64,000 bases of DNA, taken from positions 219,842 to 283,841 of the forward strand of contig SJOL01007370.1 in NCBI GenBank assembly GCA_004794785.1, in the 5' to 3' direction. The stretch's first letter is position 1. Each line of letters opens with the position of its first letter. This DNA comes from Opisthorchis felineus. Taxonomy: Eukaryota; Platyhelminthes; Trematoda; Opisthorchiida; Opisthorchiidae. Under the pieces are notes generated by a model. It saw only the letters and a program-made list of their open reading frames with translations. It ran no database searches and had not been told where the DNA came from. A program made the translations under genes and the position numbers. Positions 55,271 to 64,000 of this stretch are shown here, in pieces.

Positions 55271-56758
55271 TATATATATAATATTGAAGGATCCGCTTTG
55301 GGAATGAGGTGAATCTGAATCAAAACAGCTGAATTAACCGTCACACATTTGAGCTACCAATGAACTCAGTTAATAGATACAAAATAAATAAAGTCTGTTT
55401 GACTATCCGAAATGGTGATCTTGGAATCACCAAAAGATATGTGGAGCTCGGCATGAATCCGGTATACCCAGGACCGGATCCCTTAAGCGCAGGTTTTCTA
55501 TCGGAGTTGATTGACCCTCAATCTTCTCAGTCCCATTCTTCTTTCGGATGAAAGCAACCTTATGATATCTATTCAAATCCTGTAGATTGACGGTTTTTTC
55601 GGCCATTACAGAAAAATTCTCTATCTACTCAAGTGATATGCCGACGACATGAGGTACTGAACAAAATTAATGCATCGTTTTTCCATTTACTGGTGAACCG
55701 CTCATAGTAAACACATTCTCTAAGTGTTTCGAAAGTATTGTCCCACTGCCCCTTTGTCAACCCCATAGAAAATCAGTAAAAAGATTTTACCATATGAAAC
55801 ATTATCTGACGTTTTTTCCTGACTTCTTCTGATTGACGTACTAGGCATATGTTATCCCTTTCCTCGTTCATCTCATTGGTTGTTCAATAAACAAAACCAG
55901 CCCTACGGTTAAGTGTGTATTTCTTGATTTCTTTTTTGAGCTTCTCATTATGGATAGATGGCTTCTTCTGAGTGAGCTACGTTGTGCTTGAGGTTCCTTC
56001 TCCATGTTTAGTTGGCTGAGCGGCTGATTATCTCCCGTTTCAAGTGCAGGACGTTTGGACAAATGCCACACATCAGTAACAGTTGCGCTTTTTCAGTTGA
56101 AGTTATGCGGATTATCTGACCATTCGTTCAGCTTGACTTTTTACATATGCTGGTTGATTGGTTATTCTTTGTTCTACTATTTACCCCTTACCCGATCTGA
56201 ACCCCTTTGAGATATTGTTATCTGATATATACTCCTCCTGCTCTCAAATCAACCCACAACTTGGATATTCCAAAAAATGACGTTTTTTGTCTCGTTGTGT
56301 TTGCTTCTCACATGCACGATGCCAGACCCCTCAGCAGCGAGTATCCATTCTCTGACTCCAATTGTATCAAATATCCGGGAGTGGATTTTTTCTTCAACTC
56401 ACTTTCGATTAACCGCGTTGAAATAATCCCAAATCTCACACAAGTAAGGGCGAGTTAGTGACTCACACATCGTGGGGTGCCTGACATTATCATCGATCCG
56501 ATTGATGCACATTCTAAGTAGCAGCAAAGTGGTTGAAGTTTGCTCGACAAAAACCGGGAGAGTAGGGTGAATAAAACGGAGAAAATGATGAAAGTGGAAC
56601 AGCTGGGACGAATACTCGAAAATTTTCTACCTGAACAAGGTACTTGTCTTGACTCAGAGTAAAATAAAGTTGAGCAATGTTGGTGTGCTGGTTTGCTGGT
56701 GTGAAGGGATGTTAGAGATCACCAAAGGAACAGACGTGTGTTATTACTACTATGCTAG
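55271..56758. other. Spacer without recognised content
   Basis: Frames at 55360-55551 and 56207-56458 are open but unrecognised, with no convincing splice sites on both sides. Confidence 0.4.
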
Positions 56759-56849
56759 CAACAGTGGCTGTGCGTAAGATTAGTGATTGCTACCAAAAAT
56801 GGTACAGAAAGACAAGAATATCTGCAAAATATGAAGCCCTGTACAAAAG
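56759..56849 (+). CDS. Weak exon candidate with an IQ-like segment
   Basis: Between TACTACTATGCTAG and AAAAG|GTAAAA one frame reads TVAVRKISDCYQKWYRKTRI and SAKYEALYK. The CYQKWYRKTR pattern loosely resembles an IQ motif. Entry after one base of a codon would fit the exit of the 45405 exon, but 11 kb separates them and no intermediate exon is sure. It could be chance. Confidence 0.25.
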
Positions 56850-58085
56850 GTAAAAGGCAAAGGCTTGCTGACACGAACGTGGTCCACTCACACTACCGTT
56901 AAAAAATAAGCTCACAGAAATGCTGAAAGATTTAACTTTCCTAGACATACTCATTCAGAAAAGAGACCTTACCAACCCAACTCAAGACCTCAGTCTCCGA
57001 GGTGTCCACCGAAACGGGCTCTCCGTAGAACTAGCATCCTGACATTATCAGGGCATCAAAACGGCATTATCCCCCTGCAGCAGCCAACCATCTATAATCA
57101 GAAAGTATAACTCCATATTTGGGTTCCAAATTATGTATTTCGTTTTAAAAAAAGTTCCTGAAACTTTTCGCCAGTAATTCACGGAAAACTGCATACTTCT
57201 GCATGAACGCTTCATTACGAAACACCCACAGAAATCAAAGGAGCTATGTAAGTTTTCTTCATAAAAATCTGGAAAAATACTCCTGTTGTATACTACTCGC
57301 ATGAAAGGAAACTTGGAATGTAAACCAGTAACACGTGACTCTTATTCTTTTCCTGTACAAATTGAAATGTATCTGCTGAATATTGTTTTACCACGTTAAA
57401 AGCACACTTTACAGCATCACTTACTGTGTATCTACTGAAGTGAACCGCTGGGTGGGAGGATGAACAATTCGTTCCTGCTATTATTTGCCCCAGGGGCCGT
57501 GAAATGTACGGATACCGTTACATTCTGATTAAATCTCACATATCTGTTTGTTATCCAGATATATTGAGACCAACAGAAATCCTACTTGGTAATTGGGGTA
57601 GTTGACAGTACTGATCAACCAGTAGGAACAGGAATTTTAGGTTGATTCCCTGAAGCAACGCAATACGCAACAAATTCCGTCCATAATGCCAGAGGTCAGC
57701 TTCATTTTTCCAATCGACAAATTTGTTCAAAATAACAATTTGTTACTAATTGCGATTGTAATAGTACACCAGTTCCGATAGCACTTTAGGTGGTTTTTTC
57801 AACCTGAAAGCCACTAACCGTGATTTGTAGGAAGCCGCAGACTTTGCATACACAGATGGCAGCATCCTTGCTAACCGGTAAAATACTGGAACGCAACAGT
57901 CAGTTTGCTTTTATTTATTTCCCACAGTACGGAAATCGAATGTGTCGTCGTCAGCTCAAATAAAAAATACCTGAGAACCATAAAAATGTGACACGTTCAA
58001 CATGATTAACCTAGGCTTGTTACAGATAGAACCGAGTATCAGTTAAGACAATACGTTTTTGTGAGTAGAAAAGAAAATGTTTAGT
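56850..58085. other. Spacer without recognised content
   Basis: No motif, named repeat or exon recognised up to the left arm of the inverted repeat. Confidence 0.4.
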
Positions 58086-58530
58086 CAGCACAGTAGTGTG
58101 GTGTGATGACCCCAATGAATCCACTGGAATTTACCTCAGTCTGTTTGGATGCATTCCTGTGTAGGATGACGTAAATACTGGTTAGTCGACTGGTGACCTA
58201 AGGCACCTGCACTGTACGTGGTGTGAAGAAATTTTCTTGTGTAGACTATGTGAGCCACACAAAGGGCTGATGCATCGTTTGGTCGGAGGATTCATCTTCT
58301 GACGTCACAGATTGTTGTTCAATCTAATGTTAAAGCAACGTTTCTAACTGTATGGTATTGATGCCGTCTGGTATGGCGGCAAAACGCCGAACACGCCTTA
58401 TTGTTGCACACGCATACACATTAGAAACTTTGTTCTCTTATCAAACTGACATCTATGTGATTGTGTCACACCAAAATGCGATAACGCACTGACATTCTTA
58501 GATACGCACGGTGCCAGTTTATCAGAAGTA
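58086..58530. repeat. Left arm of a near-identical inverted repeat
   Basis: It begins CAGCACAGTAGTGTGGTGTG and runs to about 58530. Its reverse complement is found at 59056-59494. By eye I count about eight differences over the 420 best-aligned bases, roughly 98% identity. The inner ~30 bases are more diverged. Confidence 0.88.
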
Positions 58531-59055
58531 GGAAGTAAAAGCACTAGGCAGGGGTTTTGATTAGGTTCCAAGAAAGCGGGAGATGCAGTCTATCGGGCGA
58601 AACAAGAGGGATCGTTTTGACGTATGCTGTATCTGGCCACGTTTTGAAATATGGATAGCCAGGCTATTGTGTCTGGTTGTTGGTTTGCTCGTTGAGCTTG
58701 GCAACTGAATTGCAGACGTTTCGTCACCAGTCGAAGAAACATTGTCACGCGGTTGTGCGTTATCCGCTGGATATTCTCTAGCTGTCAATACTTGTGTACC
58801 TCTGATATAGCTCAGCCAGCACATGCAGCTGAGTCTGCTACCAAAAGTCCACTCATGCTGTTGACACCCGTAAGCTAAAAGGAATAAGATTATTAGTTGG
58901 TGACGCGGTGGAGTCTGTGACAAGACCGCTTGCAAGTTCTGAATTGCTGTGGACACCGACGCCGAACATCACATGCATCAAATTGATTCAGTTAGCTCCT
59001 CCCGCACGCCTAAATCCCAGCCAAACTCCTGTAAGATGCCTTTAATTCCTTCTCT
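58531..59055. other. Spacer between the inverted arms
   Basis: About 525 bases. It contains a minus-strand Penelope-type terminal fragment near 58681-58760. The minus frame 58561-58956 is open but unrecognised. Confidence 0.6.
58681..58760 (-). mobile_element. Penelope-type terminal fragment with decayed hammerhead-like core
   Basis: TTGCTCGTTGAGCTTGGCAA, GCAGACGTTTCGTCACCAG and the GGTTGTGCGTTATCC region parallel 26350-26430 of the Penelope-like arm. On the minus strand GGTGACGAAACG is preserved while the CTGATGA and GTC boxes are decayed. It is oriented like the left arm copy. Confidence 0.55.
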
Positions 59056-59494
59056 TGGTAAGCCAGTTTAATGTGTATCGAAGAATGTCAGTGCGTTATC
59101 GCATTTTGGTGTGACACAATCACATAGATGTCAGTTTGATAAGAGAACAAAGTTTCTAATGTGTGTGCGTGTGCAACAATAAGGCGTGTTCGACGTTCTG
59201 CCGCCACACCAGACGGCATCAATACCATACAGTTAGAAACGTTGCTTTAACAGTAGATTGAACAACAATCTGTGACGTCAGAAGATGAATCCTCCGACCA
59301 AACGATGCATCAGCCCTTTGTGTGGCTCACATAGTCTACACAAGAAAATTTCTTCACACCACGTACAGTGCAGGTGCCTTAGGTCACCAGTCGACTAACC
59401 AGTATTTACGTCATCCTACACAGGAATGCATCCAAACAGACTGAGGTAAATTCCAGCGGATTCATTGGGGTCATCACACCGCACTACTGTGCTG
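59056..59494. repeat. Right arm of a near-identical inverted repeat
   Basis: Reverse complement of 58086-58530, from the GAATGTCAGTGCGTTATCGC end near 59085 to CCGCACTACTGTGCTG at 59479-59494. Outward, AGTATCA and TTAAGACA on both sides hint that the homology once extended further with indels. Confidence 0.88.
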
Positions 59495-59869
59495 AGTGTC
59501 TTAACCGACTGTCTTAGGTGATACTGGGTTTGCATGAAAACTGAGTCTACTTTGATAAGTGTGTTTTACCGTGTTTCCTGATGGTAGTTCGAAAGCATTG
59601 TTTATTTGGTTTGAGTACATAGTAATAGGTTCCTTTGGAGTTATACACAGAAGTGATCTGAACTGTGACATTTTAGTGGTCAAGCGTGCATTTGGATGAA
59701 GGCTTCATGTACTCTGGGTGAAAGAACATAATCGGATGTAGCTGAATAATGTGATGATCCTGGAAATTCAGATGCGCAATTTCTTGCAGGCATATCATGA
59801 CCTGAGTGACGGATCTAGAGAATACAGCGTGGGAAATCCGGCTCGTAGTTTTATTCTGTTTGCTAGACG
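59495..59869. other. Spacer without recognised content
   Basis: Nothing recognised between the inverted repeat and the tRNA-like repeat. Confidence 0.4.
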
Positions 59870-60000
59870 CGGCACTTTAAAATTGAAGCTGATCTGTACC
59901 GGAAAGCCAAGAGGCACAGTACGGCTTTTTGAGGTTCGAACACGCGACATTCCGGCTAGTAACTGACGACTATACCGTTCGGACACGAGTGGTCCATCGG
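59870..60000 (-). repeat. tRNA-like repeat, unassigned
   Basis: The minus strand reads GAACGGTATAGTCGTCAG, then GCCGGAATGTCGCGTGTTCG and AACCTC (B-box-like GTTCGAACC). It looks like the tRNA-related head of a SINE. I found no second copy to define its body. Confidence 0.45.
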
Positions 60001-60754
60001 GAGTGTGGTTAACTCACACGATGACGGAATACAGAGCCACTCATTCTTCGGTCATGTAATTCACACCGCGAGATCATGTAATGGCTAGCGTCCCAGTGAC
60101 AACTAGTCAGCTGTGAAACTCAATCTGTGTAATTTTTTTCTTTTCCGAGATGAGTACTTATTCTTAGATGACGGATTCGTGAGAAACGCACTGTCGATAT
60201 TTCCATACAAGGATCCAAATCATGCTGAGTGCCGCTTGGTTTTTCAAGGTAGACTGACTTCCATTCCTTTCAAAATCAACTCACACAGAGATAACGTTAT
60301 CCCGTTTGACCGAGGGAAGTTGTAATCGACTGAATTTTTGTGGTTGTGGACGGTATAGGGAGTTCATAGTGTTCTAATTTTATATGCTTTAGAATACTCT
60401 AATAGTAAGCTAGTATTAGAAAGAGATCAATCGAGATACTATCTTGTTTTTCCCACATCACTTTGTGTATTTTCGTGACTGACGACACACTTCTTGATTC
60501 CTTATTTCCATTCTAAACAATGACGATGTGACTGCACCAACAGTGGCCAATAAAAATATTTCTACATAAAATAGAAAGATTTTAAACAGCTTATCATCAG
60601 TACTTCTTATCCAAATTCTGTCGCAGGAGATTGATATAGTTCTATGGGAGGAAACGATTCACTTCTCCAGATTTGTTCATTGTTAATGAACTTCATTGTA
60701 AAAGTCAGTTATCATCAAAAAGACAAGTTTCATTGATTGCAGATCAGTGGTTGC

Positions 60755-60930
60755 TCATCAACCGCCGATGATGTCCCCTCGTTTGGTGACAAAATCTTTG
60801 CAGGTCATTTGCCAAGTTCGGCGAAGTGCTCAATAACCACTTGATCCGCAACCAATAAACTCACCCGAGCTACCAATATTTCAATACATTACCAAGGCAG
60901 ATTTCAGTAACTCTCCTTGGAGGTCAGTTA
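60755..60930 (+). mobile_element. Penelope-type terminal fragment with the best hammerhead-like core
   Basis: CCGATGATGTCCCCTCGTTT, GGTGACAAAATC, then GCAGGTCATTTGCC and GCCAAGTTCGGCGAAG parallel the arms at 26370 and 27734. The CGATGA box and GTC site are preserved, while the GAAAC box is altered to CAAAA. Downstream ACCAATATTTCAATACATTA matches ACCGATATTTCAACACATCA at 27849. It is a solitary terminal fragment. Confidence 0.6.
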
Positions 60931-61524
60931 AATCCCCCACTGGTAGCCCAAAGCAGAATAATGTAGAAAATACTTATGTAAATTTTGGGGTAGTGGATTC
61001 TAATTGCAGACCTATTATTCTAAAAAAAATGTCGTTCCAAATAGCATTGTACATCCTTGTATATCCTCGTATGTCCCTGTTTTGCGACCTCACAAATGAA
61101 ACCATTGTTTACTTACTGGTTTGAATTCGTCGAACAGGAAACAGTATCAAACAAGACGATTGCAACACAAGAACTACACACTTCATTGAAGAAACCACGG
61201 ATTATTGGAAAATTGTAAGCTGAGGCATTCTCGTTTAGTTAGGGAAGCAATATGAGTGAGATAATCCCGTGCAGCGTTGATCATATACTATTTCTTCCAC
61301 AGCCCATTTGTTTTAAGAGCGATGCATTTCGCTTTCAAATTTTCACAGAGGAGGCATTGCCATATATCTGTTTGGAGTATAATTTCTCCAAGGGAGACCA
61401 AGATAACGTGGTGACAATTTATCGTCTTCTCAGACTGGCTTTGCTTTTCCGTCACGCAGAGACTGGACCTTACCGTGGTGTGGCGGTTTGCGCACCTCAG
61501 CGACCCATTGAGCTATACTGAAGG
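60931..61524. other. Spacer without recognised content
   Basis: The frame 61252-61521 is open but unrecognised and leads into a repeat. Confidence 0.4.
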
Positions 61525-61830
61525 GTGTCCGCGCGACACTCACAGAGTGTCTCATACCAGGTTGGTTAATGGGTAGAAGTCGGACGAACACAGTCTCCTG
61601 GCCCTCCAGATTGAGAGTTGGATCATGTGTGGCGACGTGTTTCGTAAAGACAGTAATGTACTTGCTTTTCCAGCCCAACACCGCTGCCTTGCAGTTAGGC
61701 TTTTGAGCCAAAGGCTTTGGTTGAGAACCCTAATCGTCCTCCTGTCTAGGTGTGGGCGCCCTGACAGTATCCCAACCCTCGTACAACCATGACATTTACA
61801 GATACAACCATGATGATGATGATTTGCCTT
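61525..61830 (+). repeat. Second copy of SINE-like family B, followed by a decayed family-A-like tail
   Basis: 61535-61665 repeats the minus-strand unit at 8210-8350 (CTCATACCAGGTTGGTTAAT, CTCCTGGCCCTCCAG, GTGTGGCGACGTG). After it, 61735-61800 carries CCTCCTGTCTAGGTGTGGGC and ACAGTATCCCAACCCTCGT, which resembles the family-A body, then ATGATGATGATGAT. So this is a composite of two repeat families. Confidence 0.55.
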
Positions 61831-62408
61831 AGAAAGATCGCACACTAAGTCGTGACTGACAATTAATGGAACTGTGGACTTTTCAAGACAGTAGCCTCCT
61901 GAAGGGTTTTCTAACTAGAATACCTCAATCGGTTTTTCGTCGTGCGGATTACTCTTGACGAACAGTAAATATCATACCTTTTAGTAACCAAAGTTGCAGC
62001 GTCTCAGAATGCAGTTACCAGCAGACTCTAGAGGCTAGTGAGTGCACCTTCAAAACTACTACGGACGGACGTGTTTACATTATACATAAAAAAATATACA
62101 TATTTATGTGTGTATATACATTCTATATACATTTTATATCCATATTTACATATCCATAAATACAGCTTTCCAAATAAGATCCCGATGACAGTCTTCTCTG
62201 AAAATGTCTTCACTGGGCTTATTCTGCCATCGGACGCCTTCTAATTGGCTATCCGTCAGGAGCGACTAGAATGTAACCTAATTTCAGTTTGCAAGAAAAC
62301 CAGCTGAGGAGAACCATGTGGTGATTTGCGTTTGCCATAATACCGAGTATAGAGTAATAGGACTTCACAGGTTTGTCCTAACTCATTCATTTAACTTTAT
62401 TTTCTAGG
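61831..62408. other. Spacer with an AT-rich tract
   Basis: 62083-62165 is a TATA/ATTTA-rich tract, probably a decayed microsatellite. No exon recognised otherwise. Confidence 0.5.
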
Positions 62409-62521
62409 GGATTTGTGCCAGCGCAACGACGGCTCTGAACGGCGAGAAAGGGCTCACAACTCCCGAAATCATCCGACAATTACAGTCGACAACAATACCA
62501 AGCGCAAAAGACCACCCTTGA
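62409..62521 (+). CDS. Weak terminal-exon candidate
   Basis: After ACTTTATTTTCTAG (a good acceptor) the first frame reads ICASATTALNGEKGLTTPEI and continues to a TGA at 62519. The third frame is open longer, to 62679. The signal is only an acceptor plus composition; no donor partner is known. Confidence 0.25.
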
Positions 62522-64000
62522 ATGCTACTGCAAATCTTTTACTATCTTTTAAAGCCCTGGAGTACCTAACTCTCTATTTGGACCACAAACCATATTTTCA
62601 AAAATTTTTGGCCAAAAATCAACTACATGTTTATCGGACAGGTTTAACCCTTGAATTTGTTTTATTCAGCAGGAGCTAATAGGACCGAGAAAGACGCTCG
62701 CTCTCAGAGGGATTCCGTACACTGTACAGACCTGCAGTTTTTTAGGTTACATGACTCACAAACTCTTACAGTTGGGACTCGGTGACTCACTCACTTTGCC
62801 ATGTCACTAACTGAAGCACCGCTTCATCCAAACAGCAGGCCATAGAGGGAGGGGGCAGATATCACTCTGGGTTTCATTCCTCAGAGTTTCCCTCGTATAC
62901 TGCTGGCGGCCATATTGATTAAAATGTTGAACCCTCTGCAGTTGATTTCGCTGCCACCTACCCAAACCGGGTGGTTCTGTATTGTCCACCTTTTTCGGTT
63001 GCGGTTACCTCGGCAAACAATCATTCTAAACCCGGTAGGGCAGTGAGTCACAAACAAGCACGTTTGGGCTCGCAGGCCTCAGAAGCGGAAGGTCATTCGT
63101 TGGTTTGGTCCCGTAAACACATACACGCGCACAAGCAATATAGAGACTAATTCACAGTTCGGCAAAAGTTTCTTTAAATTGCTTACTGATACACCGGCAT
63201 GAGACTAAACCGGTCGATTTAACTAGAACTTAGTGCTAATCTGATGATCTTTTACAGACTTCTTTCGAAATTAAGCACTGTGCTTGCGTCCTGAACTCAT
63301 TTACCTGCACGTTCTCGAGGCAAAATGAATAACACTGAAAGTATTAGGCAAAAAACAACTGCCCAGTGTTTCTGTGAGATGGTTCTTCCGCCTTGTGGAC
63401 CTGTTCTTAATTATGCCTTTTGTCCGATTCGGCTGGCTGATTTCAAATCTAATGGGACGTCTAGCCATGACTTTGAGGAAGCGGCAGTACTTAAATTTAA
63501 TTGGCTTTTATTGATAGCATTTTTAACTGAGCTAGTTTGTCGTATATGGTGGTTTAAGAACTCAGTATGCAACACAGCTCTGATGACAAGAGCATACTAT
63601 CATAGCTATACAGTTTTCACACGGAAAATCATCAAACTGAAATCCCAATCATAGTTGGCTGGATGAAATGCCCGTAATCGTGTGCCGAATAACAACACGG
63701 ATGATGGAGTAAACTGCTCACTGGATCAGAACTTGTGATGGACAGTCAGAATGAATCTCCAAATATTCATTGATCTTTATGGTGGATCTTAAATAAACCA
63801 AGCAACCTGTTGCGAATTTTGACGAAATTGTATTCAATATTGCAAGTGGAACCTTACGAGGGTGGGGAAAGTGGCAAAGAAGAAAGACGCTTGCCATCAG
63901 AATTTGCTGCATCCGAATGAAAACTGTCTTGTAGGTGAAAACCACTCAGCCGGAATCAAATGAACAACAAACCGACAGCTGGTGCATCAAGCATACCACT
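62522..64000. other. Terminal stretch without recognised genes
   Basis: 62820-63100 is less AT-rich and open on the minus strand (62807-62989), possibly an unnamed repeat, but I found no second copy. The plus frame 63325-63654 has no motif. Confidence 0.4.

Overview
The window looks like one piece of a repeat-rich flatworm genome, most likely a digenean trematode (fluke). The reasons are inference from content: very long introns, tRNA-derived SINEs in at least three forms, several endonuclease/reverse-transcriptase non-LTR families, a Penelope-like element carrying a GIY-YIG domain, and BEL/Pao LTR-retrotransposon remains. No bacterial operons, phage genes, rRNA or CRISPR arrays are present. 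Two runs of N (10276-10705 and 55205-55270) are assembly gaps.

Layout. 1-2354 holds nothing recognisable. 2355-11566 is a retrotransposon block: a near-complete non-LTR element (about 2705-6757, family 1), SINEs, and two interlocked, oppositely oriented broken copies of a second non-LTR family around the first assembly gap. 11828-41689 can be read as one nine-exon plus-strand protein gene (about 519 codons). I assembled it by hand from splice sites; all eight exon joins keep one reading frame and it ends in a TAA stop. Its product is unrecognised and looks largely disordered. Nearly every recognisable repeat between these limits lies in its introns: a family-1 5' fragment, SINEs, a family-3 element, family-1 and family-2 remnants, a directly repeated unit of about 0.37 kb, a Penelope-like element with long inverted arms (26126-28500), and an antisense BEL/Pao element (about 28700-31700).

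41690-64000 is AT-richer and gene-poor. It holds a possible first exon with a 3CxxC zinc-finger-like motif (45405-45636), a few weaker exon candidates, a BEL/Pao remnant, more SINEs, a cluster of an unnamed dispersed repeat, and a striking near-identical inverted repeat (58086-58530 and 59056-59494) enclosing a Penelope-type terminal fragment.

The parts do not form a pathway. The picture is of one host gene whose introns have absorbed successive retroelement waves. The most interesting signals are that hand-built gene, the two large inverted repeats, and four related segments that resemble hammerhead-ribozyme cores of Penelope-like elements. All assignments come from reading the sequence and remembered family motifs; no search was run.
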